Shown piece after piece: positions 1 through 5,786 of a stretch of 6,343 nt of DNA (the stretch's first letter is position 1; the number at the start of each line of letters is the position of its first letter). A model generated the notes under the pieces. It was given only the letters and a program-made list of their open reading frames with translations. It made no database searches and had not been told where the DNA came from. The DNA lies in assembly GCA_947258635.1 (NCBI GenBank), contig CAMYJM010000162.1:1-6343 (forward strand), read 5' to 3'. The DNA is from an uncultured Acidimicrobiaceae bacterium. Its GTDB lineage: Bacteria; Actinomycetota; Acidimicrobiia; Spongiisociales; UBA5794. The position numbers were made by a program, and so were the translations under genes.

Positions 1-126
1 CACGAAGTGGCCGTCCATTACGTCGACGTGTAGTAGATCGACATGCGACTCGACTCGACGGACTTCCTCGCCGAGACGGGAGAAGTCGGCCGCCAGGATC
101 GAGGGGGCGATTTGATTGCGAATCAC
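1..126 (-). CDS. rpe: Ribulose-phosphate 3-epimerase, N-terminal 42 residues (cut by left edge)
   Basis: Interconverts D-ribulose 5-phosphate and D-xylulose 5-phosphate in the pentose phosphate pathway (cytosolic TIM barrel). Only the first 42 codons are present. They begin at GTG (126-124) and stay in frame to base 1. The translation contains IAPSILAADFSRLGEEV (residues 6-22), the classic first strand and helix of the family with Ser9, and then LLHVDVMDGHFV (31-42). Here His33 and Asp35 match the metal ligand and catalytic acid/base positions. GTG is chosen because it is the only ATG, GTG or TTG codon in frame between an upstream stop near 200 and the conserved IAPS motif. No Shine-Dalgarno sequence is visible at a normal distance, and a TATCCT lies just upstream, so the mRNA may be leaderless. 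The gene diverges from ppk2. Identity is very secure; the exact start is fairly secure. Confidence 0.93.
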   Translation of the reverse strand, partial: MIRNQIAPSILAADFSRLGEEVRRVESHVDLLHVDVMDGHFV

Positions 127-132
127 AGGCCG

Positions 133-138
133 AGGATA
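133..138 (-). promoter_or_regulatory. Candidate -10 element for leaderless rpe transcription
   Basis: On the minus strand TATCCT fits the TANNNT -10 pattern and ends 6 bases before the rpe GTG. That spacing would place the transcription start at or next to the start codon. No convincing -35 hexamer lies 16-19 bases further upstream. The call rests on spacing and on the lack of a ribosome binding site for rpe. Confidence 0.35.
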
Positions 139-199
139 GATGCCCGCCGCATCTCCACTGCGGATCGCGCCTGGCCGGCGCGGCCGATGCCTCGTTTCT

Positions 200-205
200 T
201 AGTAT
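200..205 (+). promoter_or_regulatory. Candidate -10 element for ppk2
   Basis: TAGTAT (TANNNT type) lies in the least GC-rich part of the 101-base rpe/ppk2 spacer. It would start a transcript near 211-213, just 5' of the ribosome binding site at 216-223. I see no good -35 hexamer at 17-19 bases, so this is a weak candidate. Confidence 0.3.
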
Positions 206-227
206 TGGACTCCCCGAGGAAGGACGT

Positions 228-1031
228 ATGGACCGATATCGCGTGGAACCCGGAGCCAAAGTACAGCTGAGCCGGCAGGATCCAGACGATCTCGCGCTCT
301 CTCCCGGAGGCAAGCAGGAGGCCCGGGATCTGTTCGACGATATGGTCGAACGCATCGCCGAGCTGCAGCACCTGATGTGGGCCGAGAACAAGCACAAACT
401 GCTCGTGGTCATTCAGGCGATGGACACGGGCGGCAAGGACAGCACCATCCGCTCCGTGTTCTCCGGCGTCAACCCGCAGGGGGTGCGCGTCACCAACTTC
501 AAGGCTCCAACTTCAGTCGAGCTGGAGCACGACTACCTATGGCGCGTCCATCCGCACGCGCCCGGCAAGGGCGAGATCGCGGTCTTCAACCGCAGCCACT
601 ACGAGGATGTGCTCATCGTGCGGGTGCTGGGCCTCGCTCCGGAGGAACGCTGGCAGAAACGCTATGGGCACATCCGTGAGTTCGAGAGACTGCTGGCCGA
701 CGAGGGAACCACGATCGTCAAGCTGTACCTCCACATCTCGAAGGAGGAACAGGCCAAGCGGCTCCAGGAGCGGTTGGACACGCCGCACAAGCTCTGGAAG
801 TTCAACAAGTCGGATCTGGAGCACCGGGCACTCTGGGACGACTACATGAAGGCTTTCGAGGTCATGCTGGCCGAGACCAGCACGAGCTACGCCCCGTGGT
901 ATGTCATCCCGGCCAACCGGAAGTGGTACCGCAACTATGTCATCGGCCGAGTCATCGTCGACACGCTCGAAGCGCTCGACATGAAGTTCCCGGAGCCCGC
1001 AGCCGGGCTCGAGGACGTCGTCATCGAATAA
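228..1031 (+). CDS. ppk2: PPK2-family polyphosphate:nucleotide phosphotransferase, probably class III
   Basis: Cytosolic enzyme moving phosphate between inorganic polyphosphate and nucleotides; class III members phosphorylate AMP and ADP using polyphosphate. The protein is 267 residues, normal for a single-domain PPK2. Visible motifs are a Walker A loop, AMDTGGKDSTIR (64-75), with Asp66, Lys70 and Thr73; a Walker B region, VFNRSHYEDVL (119-129); and a lid segment (about 177-200) with Lys177, Arg178, Arg182 and WKFNKSDLEHR (190-200). Glu126, just after NRSHY, is the type of residue reported for class III enzymes, where class I/II carry NRSWYNR. The class call is inference. The ATG is preceded by GAGGAAGG (216-223), which supports this start. 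The gene stands alone on the plus strand, divergent from rpe and convergent with fmt, and so is probably transcribed independently. Base composition looks like that of its neighbours. Identity is secure; the direction of catalysis in the cell is unknown. Confidence 0.95.
   Translation: MDRYRVEPGAKVQLSRQDPDDLALSPGGKQEARDLFDDMVERIAELQHLMWAENKHKLLVVIQAMDTGGKDSTIRSVFSGVNPQGVRVTNFKAPTSVELEHDYLWRVHPHAPGKGEIAVFNRSHYEDVLIVRVLGLAPEERWQKRYGHIREFERLLADEGTTIVKLYLHISKEEQAKRLQERLDTPHKLWKFNKSDLEHRALWDDYMKAFEVMLAETSTSYAPWYVIPANRKWYRNYVIGRVIVDTLEALDMKFPEPAAGLEDVVIE
993..1010. repeat. Perfect 7-bp inverted repeat at the 3' end of ppk2
   Basis: GAGCCCG (993-999) and CGGGCTC (1004-1010) are separated by CAGC, giving a strong GC hairpin inside the last codons of ppk2. 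It is also about 50 bases past the fmt stop on the opposite strand. No T-run follows on either strand, so it is not a standard intrinsic terminator. It could pause or stabilise the 3' end of the fmt transcript, or be a chance product of Pro/Gly/Ala codons. Confidence 0.4.
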
Positions 1032-1039
1032 GCGGTTTC

Positions 1040-1054
1040 CCGGAGTAGGTCCGG
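1040..1054. terminator. Weak hairpin between the convergent ppk2 and fmt genes
   Basis: CCGGA (1040-1044) and TCCGG (1050-1054) can form a 5-bp stem with a 5-base loop in the 30-base gap between the two stop codons. Position is the main argument for a bidirectional terminator. The stem is short and there is no T-tract on either side, so the call is weak. Confidence 0.2.
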
Positions 1055-1061
1055 CGGAACG

Positions 1062-1982
1062 TCAGCTCGGCGGCTCGAGCGACCCGGGGGCATGGCGTCG
1101 CCCGTTCCCCCACGCAACGCCCGTCATCAGCTTGTGGCCTGCAGGCTGAACCGACACCAGCTCCAACGACCCGCCCTGGAACCCGACGATGGGTCGATCT
1201 TCTCGGAACTCGAGCGCGCCTGGACCCACGAGCGCCGAGCTGGTCTCTGCTGCGAAGACCTTGAGACGGTCACCGTCGATCACCATCCATGCCCCGGGCC
1301 GGGGATTGAACCCGCGGATCATCCGCTCGGCGCGGTTCACCGGAACGGCCGCGTGGAGACGGGCTTCTGCAGTGGTCAGGCGCGGGGCCAGAGTCGCCAG
1401 TCCCGACATCTGGGGCGCCGGAACCCGACGTCCCGACATGTAATCGTCGAGCGAGTCGATGAGTAGATCGGCGCCGATGTGAGCCAGGCGGGCCGTCAGG
1501 CTGCCTCCGGTGTCATCGGAGCGGATGTCGACCTCGCGCCCGGCGATCACGGGCCCGGTATCGAGACCCTCGTCGAGATGCATGACGGTGGCCCCAGTCG
1601 TTTCGTCTCCGGCAATGATCGATCGTTCGACCGGCGCAGCCCCTCTCCACCGGGGCAGCAGCGAGAAGTGGACGTTGAGGAAGCCGAAGGGACTGATGGC
1701 GAGCAACTCCGGTCGCAACACCCTGCCGTAGGCCACGACCACCCCGATGTCGAAGGTCGTCGCGGCGACGGCTTCATGAAGAGCCGCCGCGCTGTCGGGT
1801 TGCAGGACCGTCATGCCCCACTCCCCCGCCGCTTCCTTCACAGGCGAGCCCAGCTTGTGTCCGGTGCGGCCTTTGGCGGCGTCCGGCTGCGTGATGACCG
1901 CAACCACCTCCGCAACCCCGGCCAGTGCCGACAATGCAGGCACCGCCGCCGCCGGCGTGCCCATGAACAGCGCCCGCGTCAT
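1062..1982 (-). CDS. fmt: Methionyl-tRNA formyltransferase
   Basis: Transfers the formyl group of 10-formyltetrahydrofolate to initiator Met-tRNA, giving fMet-tRNA for translation start. The protein is 306 residues, close to the usual 305-320. The N-terminal Rossmann-type domain opens with FMGTP (6-10). It carries the folate-site motif SLLPRWRGAAP (107-117). Catalytic residues read as Asn103, His105 and Asp141, the last inside DEGLDTGP (137-144). The C-terminal tRNA-binding domain covers about 205-306 and includes RGFNPRPGAW. The start is ATG at 1982-1980, which overlaps the def stop codon by one base (TGATG), a sign of coupled translation. An AGGAGG lies 22 bases upstream, too far for direct use at this ATG. 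Following def, it forms the standard formylation/deformylation pair. It is the last gene of the minus-strand run in view; the rsmB gene that often follows is replaced by ppk2 on the other strand. Confidence 0.97.
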   Translation of the reverse strand: MTRALFMGTPAAAVPALSALAGVAEVVAVITQPDAAKGRTGHKLGSPVKEAAGEWGMTVLQPDSAAALHEAVAATTFDIGVVVAYGRVLRPELLAISPFGFLNVHFSLLPRWRGAAPVERSIIAGDETTGATVMHLDEGLDTGPVIAGREVDIRSDDTGGSLTARLAHIGADLLIDSLDDYMSGRRVPAPQMSGLATLAPRLTTAEARLHAAVPVNRAERMIRGFNPRPGAWMVIDGDRLKVFAAETSSALVGPGALEFREDRPIVGFQGGSLELVSVQPAGHKLMTGVAWGNGRRHAPGSLEPPS

Positions 1983-2482
1983 CAGGTAATCGGCATGCCG
2001 AGCGCCTCCTGGCGGAGCTCACGCAATGCCTGTTTCTTCACTCGACGGCTCAGGCGTTCGAGCAGCAACATCCCATTGAGGTGGTCGATCTCATGCTGGA
2101 GTACGCGTCCCAAGAGCTCGTCTCCACTGTATTCGACCGCCTCCCCGCTCAGGTCGAGGCCGCGGGCTCGGGCGAAGGCCGGGCGGGTGATCGGCCAGAA
2201 ACGTTCCGGCACGGACAGACAGCCTTCCTCCCACTCCCACTCGCCGGACAACTCGACGATCTCGGGGTTGATCATGGCGAAAGGCCCCTCGCCGATATCG
2301 GCCACGAAGATCGACTTCGATATGCCGATTTGGGGCGCGGCCAATCCCACCCCGGGAGCCTCGTACATCGTCTCGAACATGTCATCGACGAGACGTTCGA
2401 TAGCGCTGCTGATCTCATCGATGGGCTGAGCGGCAGTGCGGAGCACCGGATCGCCAAATGTTCTGATCGGAAAGAGCGCCAT
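1982..2482 (-). CDS. def: Peptide deformylase (type 1)
   Basis: Metalloprotease-like hydrolase that removes the N-formyl group from the first methionine of new proteins at the ribosome exit. The protein is 166 residues, typical of bacterial enzymes. All three family motifs are intact: GVGLAAPQIG (44-53), EGCLSVP (86-92) with metal ligand Cys88, and QHEIDHLNG (129-137) with metal ligands His130 and His134 and catalytic Glu131. The N-terminal FGDPVLR (9-15) is also normal. ATG at 2482-2480 is the first start after an in-frame TGA 18 bases upstream. A GAGG sits 13 bases before it, so the ribosome site is distant and weak. It is separated from priA by 63 bases, the longest gap in the run, and overlaps fmt by one base. 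An aromatic-rich stretch (EWEWEEG, 81-87; FW at 95-96) flanks motif 2 but leaves it intact. Confidence 0.97.
   Translation of the reverse strand: MALFPIRTFGDPVLRTAAQPIDEISSAIERLVDDMFETMYEAPGVGLAAPQIGISKSIFVADIGEGPFAMINPEIVELSGEWEWEEGCLSVPERFWPITRPAFARARGLDLSGEAVEYSGDELLGRVLQHEIDHLNGMLLLERLSRRVKKQALRELRQEALGMPIT
2005..2010 (-). promoter_or_regulatory. Perfect Shine-Dalgarno inside the end of def, upstream of fmt
   Basis: AGGAGG on the minus strand is followed after 8 bases by an in-frame def ATG (1996-1994), codon Met163 or so, then three codons and the def stop, which overlaps the fmt ATG. A ribosome held or started here would end at TGATG exactly where fmt begins. This suggests termination-reinitiation coupling. 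It could also be chance, since GAG-GCG codons are common here. Confidence 0.35.
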
Positions 2483-2518
2483 CGCCCGTCGCCGTCCTCA
2501 TTCGCTGCGTTGGCCGAG

Positions 2519-2549
2519 AGGATACCCACCCGAGGTCACCGACCTTCAA
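2519..2549 (-). promoter_or_regulatory. Candidate internal promoter for def-fmt
   Basis: On the minus strand TTGAAG (2549-2544), overlapping the priA stop, is followed after 19 bases by TATCCT (2524-2519). A transcript would start near 2512, about 30 bases before the def ATG. The -35 box matches TTGACA at four of six positions; the spacer is slightly long. TATCCT is the same hexamer seen before rpe. The gap is the only place in the run roomy enough for a promoter, but the match is modest. Confidence 0.25.
2533..2545 (-). repeat. Small inverted repeat directly after the priA stop
   Basis: AGGTC (2545-2541 on the minus strand) and GACCT (2537-2533) flank a 3-base loop and begin right after the priA TGA. 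Five base pairs without a T-run is too weak for an intrinsic terminator. It overlaps the spacer of the candidate internal promoter, so it might instead be an operator-like site or chance. Confidence 0.2.
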
Positions 2550-4324
2550 ACGTCCAACGGATCGGCGTCGACACGGACTTTCGATCCCTTGTCCCGCCAG
2601 TTCTGCACCTGGGCTCTGAGGCGGATCTTCACGGGGCGCAGGTCGGGAGCCTGCACGAGCCAGCGCGTGCCGTTCCGCAGGTCGCCGGGACCGTAGACCG
2701 CAACGTCCGGGCCGGCCAGAGCCCGAATCGCGGTATCCGCATCGGCCGGCGCGGTGGCCAGCTCCAGGGCGAGCAACTCCCCATACGGCGGCAGCTGCTC
2801 TGCGTCGCGCTCGGCCAACCACTGATCGATGACATCGGAGGCGGAGCCATGACGCATGGCCTGGAGAACCCGGTGGTCGGCCATTCGGGTCTGGACAACA
2901 CATCGGTGTCCTCGCCCCCGCCGGACGGTCGATGCCACCCGCGCCAGGATGCGCAGCGTGTCCTCCTCGGCCCGGTAGTGCGGCCGGAGCAACATCGAAT
3001 CCACGTCGACGACCACCGCCATGCCGACAGAACCGGGGGCCGGGATGTCCCGTTCGGTGCCCACCTGGATGGAGCCGCCTTCCCCCGAAGCAGTCGCCGC
3101 GTCGCCGAAGGCGGCCCTGAGACGTTCGAGGACCCGACCGGCGCCCGAGCCGACCGGAGCGAACGTCCCCCCGCCGCAGCTCGAACAGGCGCCGTTGGGG
3201 ACGCCACACCGGTCGCACGTGGCTCCTTGCCCGGGACTCGACCCGCATTGGGGGCAACGGCGCAGATCGCCGCATGACGTGCAGCGGGCCGCGGGGGCGT
3301 AGCCGCGGCGCGAGACGAACACGAACACCGGCTCGGCGCGGCGCATGGCTCCGGCAATGGCCGCTCTGGTGCCTTCCGCAAACGAGCTGCTGCTGGGAGG
3401 CTCGACATCACGATCCACCACTTCTACGAGTGGCCACACCCTTCCGGGCGGCATCGTGATCGACACGGCCGACGCCGCCGTCTCGAGGGTCGGGACCTGG
3501 CCTACCAGGATGAGGCCCAGCTTCTCCACGCCGGCCCGGCGGCGCAGCAGTTCGCGAACATGAGTCGTCGGGGTCTGCCGGGACTTCATCGCCCGCCTGC
3601 CCGCCTCCACTACGACCGCAGCGCCCGGTGCCGTCAACGGCCACAGCGCAACCTCCGGCGTGCCGACGACGATGGTGCCGGGGGTGCCCTTCGCCTGGCT
3701 CCAGGCCGCCGTCCGTTGGGCCGCGGGCGCAGCCGAGGTCGCCGAGACCACACGATTCCCGAAGCTGGTCCCCAGGGCGGCGGCCAGAGTGGCGCACTCG
3801 GCCGCCGTGGGCACAACGACCAGTGTACTCCGCCCGGAAACGGCGCCGGCCCGCGCCACCGCTCCGATGACATCGGCCCAAGGCCCGGTCCCGGCGATGA
3901 ATGCCGCCTGCGGTCGGCTTCCCGCCTCGAGCCGGGCGACGGCACCGGTGACACTCGGCGGGACCGCCGCCGGTGGAGGGAGAGCAGGGAGATCGACGAG
4001 TCCTCGGGTGGCGAGGTTCGGCGGCGCCGCTTTGGATATGAGGGCGGCCAGCGGCGCCACGTAGTGAACCGCCGCCCACCGCAGAGTCTGCAGCAGCTCG
4101 GCGGTGAGGACGGGATGGGCCCCACTCACTCCAATGATCTCTTTGAGCCCGGGGCGCACCTCGTGGTGGATGGCGGTGACCCAGCCGCGAACCCGGCGCC
4201 CTCCCAGGGGAACCCGCACGACCGATCCGATCTCGACGCCCATCGTTTCCGGAATGGCGTAGGTGAAGCCGTCGTCCACGGCAAAGGTCGGGACATCGGG
4301 AACGACCTGGGCGATGGAGTTCAG
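2546..4324 (-). CDS. priA: Primosomal protein N' (PriA), actinobacterial form without helicase ATPase motifs
   Basis: PriA recognises stalled replication forks and restarts replication. With a CTG start the protein is 592 residues. The N-terminal 3'-DNA-binding domain is clear (AQVVPDVPTFAVDDGFTYAIPE region, residues 4-26). The helicase core is degenerate: where active PriA has a GxxGSGKT Walker A loop this protein reads AGTGPWADVI (144-153), and where DEEH is expected it reads VEAGRR (239-244). The zinc region keeps eight cysteines (348, 351, 357, 360, 370, 373, 380, 383), in shortened form. The C-terminal domain includes VVDVDSMLLRPHYRAEED (437-454). It therefore probably binds DNA and partners without unwinding, as in other actinobacteria. 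Start: CTG (4324-4322) overlaps the coaBC TGA as CTGA and fits family N-termini. A TTG at 4405 adds 27 unconserved residues, and a GTG at 4279 would delete the conserved first strand. Identity is secure, start uncertain. Confidence 0.92.
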   Translation of the reverse strand: MNSIAQVVPDVPTFAVDDGFTYAIPETMGVEIGSVVRVPLGGRRVRGWVTAIHHEVRPGLKEIIGVSGAHPVLTAELLQTLRWAAVHYVAPLAALISKAAPPNLATRGLVDLPALPPPAAVPPSVTGAVARLEAGSRPQAAFIAGTGPWADVIGAVARAGAVSGRSTLVVVPTAAECATLAAALGTSFGNRVVSATSAAPAAQRTAAWSQAKGTPGTIVVGTPEVALWPLTAPGAAVVVEAGRRAMKSRQTPTTHVRELLRRRAGVEKLGLILVGQVPTLETAASAVSITMPPGRVWPLVEVVDRDVEPPSSSSFAEGTRAAIAGAMRRAEPVFVFVSRRGYAPAARCTSCGDLRRCPQCGSSPGQGATCDRCGVPNGACSSCGGGTFAPVGSGAGRVLERLRAAFGDAATASGEGGSIQVGTERDIPAPGSVGMAVVVDVDSMLLRPHYRAEEDTLRILARVASTVRRGRGHRCVVQTRMADHRVLQAMRHGSASDVIDQWLAERDAEQLPPYGELLALELATAPADADTAIRALAGPDVAVYGPGDLRNGTRWLVQAPDLRPVKIRLRAQVQNWRDKGSKVRVDADPLDV

Positions 4325-5514
4325 TTGCCACCCGCCGCGCCGTGGCGGCGCACGATCTCGGCCACCAGCTTCTTGGCAACCTCGGACTTCGAGAGCATCT
4401 CCCAAGCCTCCGGGGTCCCGTCGGGTGTGATGATCGTGACCTCGGTGGTTTCGGTTCCAAAGCCGGAGCCGGGACTGGCGATGTCGTTCGCCACCAGCAG
4501 GTCGAGACCCTTGCGTCGCGCCTTGTCGATGGCGCCTTCGAGCGCCCCGACCTCGGCGGCGAATCCGACCAGATACGGCCTCTTCTCCAAAGCGCCGACG
4601 CCGGCCAGGATGTCGGGAGTCGGCTCCAGGTTGATCTGCGGCAGACCTTCGGCGCGACGGAGTTTGCCTGCGGCCGGCTCGGCGGGGCGGAAGTCGGCCA
4701 CGGCCGCCGCCAACACCGCGACGTCTGCTTCAGGCGCGAGGCCCCAAACGGCTTCCGCCATCTCTTGCGCCGACTCGACGGCGACCACCTCGATCCGATC
4801 GTGGGACGGAGCGGCGACGGTTGTGACCAGCGTGACGGTGGCCCCGGCATCAGCGGCGGCGAGGGCCAATGCGTTACCCATCTTGCCCGAGCTGCGGTTA
4901 CCGATGTAGCGGACGGGGTCGATCGCCTCACGTGTGCCGCCCGCGGACACCAGGACGCGCCAACCCGTCATCGGGCCCGCGGCGAATATGCCGGTGACGA
5001 TCTCGAGAATCTCGTCCGGCTCGAGCATTCGGCCTGGCCCTTCATCGCCGCCGGCCAGGGCGCCGCTCACGGGTCCGGCGATAATGCAGCCGTCGCCTCG
5101 CAGGGTGGCCACGTTACGCGCCGTAGCCGGGTGCTCCCACATCTCCGTGTGCATGGCCGGAGCGACGACAACCGGACATTGCGCGGCCAGCACCGTCGCC
5201 GCCAGCGCGTCGGAAGAAAGCCCGTTCGCCAGGCGGGAGATCGTAGCGGCCGTTGCCGGAGCTACCACGATCACATCCGCCCACTGCGCCAGCGAAGTAT
5301 GGGGACTGACGTCCTCCTGACCGAAGAGGTCGACGACCGGCCGGGCACCCGTCAGAGCCGCCATCGTTTGCGGGCCGAGGAACTCGCAGCCGGATGCTGT
5401 CATCACGGTACGCACTTCGGCGCCGGCCTCGATCAAACGGCGCGCTAGGTAGGCGGCTTTGAATGCGGCGACACCTCCGGATATCGCCAACACAACATGG
5501 CGCCCGGCAAGCAC
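4321..5514 (-). CDS. coaBC: Bifunctional phosphopantothenoylcysteine decarboxylase / phosphopantothenate-cysteine ligase
   Basis: Makes 4'-phosphopantetheine in coenzyme A synthesis: the CoaB part joins 4'-phosphopantothenate to cysteine using CTP, and the CoaC part decarboxylates the product with FMN. The protein has 397 residues, normal for the fusion. The CoaC domain (1 to about 180) opens with the flavin-fold SGGVAAFK (12-19). It has the active-site histidine in HTSLAQWAD (His72), then APATA (85-89) and PAMHTEMW (119-126). The CoaB domain (about 184-397) has SAGGTREAIDPVRYIGNRSSGKMG (190-213), AAVADFRP (270-277), the lysine motif KLRR (284-287, usually KIKK) and VGFAAE. Two CoaC positions differ from E. 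coli: His122 in place of Asn125, and Gly155 in place of Cys158. GTG (5514-5512) is chosen as the start; it is 4 bases past the rpoZ stop, with a weak GAGAG upstream. The end overlaps the probable priA start by 4 bases. Confidence 0.97.
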   Translation of the reverse strand: MLAGRHVVLAISGGVAAFKAAYLARRLIEAGAEVRTVMTASGCEFLGPQTMAALTGARPVVDLFGQEDVSPHTSLAQWADVIVVAPATAATISRLANGLSSDALAATVLAAQCPVVVAPAMHTEMWEHPATARNVATLRGDGCIIAGPVSGALAGGDEGPGRMLEPDEILEIVTGIFAAGPMTGWRVLVSAGGTREAIDPVRYIGNRSSGKMGNALALAAADAGATVTLVTTVAAPSHDRIEVVAVESAQEMAEAVWGLAPEADVAVLAAAVADFRPAEPAAGKLRRAEGLPQINLEPTPDILAGVGALEKRPYLVGFAAEVGALEGAIDKARRKGLDLLVANDIASPGSGFGTETTEVTIITPDGTPEAWEMLSKSEVAKKLVAEIVRRHGAAGGN

Positions 5515-5518
5515 GTAT

Positions 5519-5752
5519 CTAGCTCTCGATATCGGGGTCGATTACCACTTTGTCGGCGTCGATCTCCTCGAGGGCGATCGAGAGCGGCTTGCGCGACAGC
5601 GAATGGACCTGCGGCGGCACGTAGCTGCCGAGCCCTTCACCAAGCTGGTTGAAGTAGGCATTGATCTGCCGGGCGCGCCGCGCCGCCAGAACCACAAGCC
5701 CAAAACGGCTATCGGTCTTTTCGAGCACGCGTCCGATGGGTGGCTCAATCAT
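5519..5752 (-). CDS. rpoZ: RNA polymerase omega subunit
   Basis: Small subunit that clamps beta' and aids RNA polymerase assembly. The protein has 77 residues. It matches the actinobacterial form: it opens MIEPPIGRVLEK, has the core helix LVVLAARRARQINAYFNQLG (residues 19-38, family core AAKRARQINxYYNQLG), an insert about 39-55 (EGLGSYVPP...), then KPLSIALEEI (55-64). It lacks the MARVT-type N-terminus that forms part of ppGpp site 1 in E. coli polymerase. The ATG at 5752-5750 is the only start giving the conserved PPI opening; GGAG lies about 12 bases upstream, a longer spacing than usual. It sits 34 bases after gmk and 4 bases before coaBC, the standard gmk-rpoZ-coaBC arrangement, so co-transcription is very likely. 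Confidence 0.96.
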   Translation of the reverse strand: MIEPPIGRVLEKTDSRFGLVVLAARRARQINAYFNQLGEGLGSYVPPQVHSLSRKPLSIALEEIDADKVVIDPDIES

Positions 5753-5786
5753 TTGAAAAGGTATCTCCTGCTGGCTGGAGCGAGAA

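Noticed and set aside
43..270. Plus-strand 75-residue open frame
   Set aside because: It runs antisense to rpe and over the spacer into the start of ppk2; no conserved motif, and ppk2 has a good ribosome site and start at 228.
123..395. Minus-strand 90-residue open frame antisense to ppk2
   Set aside because: Shadow of the PPK2 coding frame with no recognisable domain; its end overlaps the true rpe start in another frame.
1032..1061. Standard intrinsic terminator between ppk2 and fmt
   Set aside because: Only a 5-bp stem and no T-run on either strand; kept only as a weak hairpin.
1479..2429. Long plus-strand frame (316 codons) opposite fmt and def
   Set aside because: Both opposite-strand genes are complete with all catalytic motifs; the frame is Arg/Ser/Pro-rich, typical of a GC-driven antisense shadow.
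2081..3277. Plus-strand 398-codon frame opposite def and priA
   Set aside because: Antisense shadow of high-GC coding DNA; no domain, and it spans two unrelated genes.
3408..4931. Long frames on both strands (plus 3560-4909, minus 3408-4931) over priA and coaBC
   Set aside because: Low-complexity Arg/Pro/Ser products crossing the boundary of two well-supported genes; out-of-frame shadows.
4342..5448. Plus-strand 368-codon frame opposite coaBC
   Set aside because: CoaBC is intact on the other strand; the antisense product has no known features.
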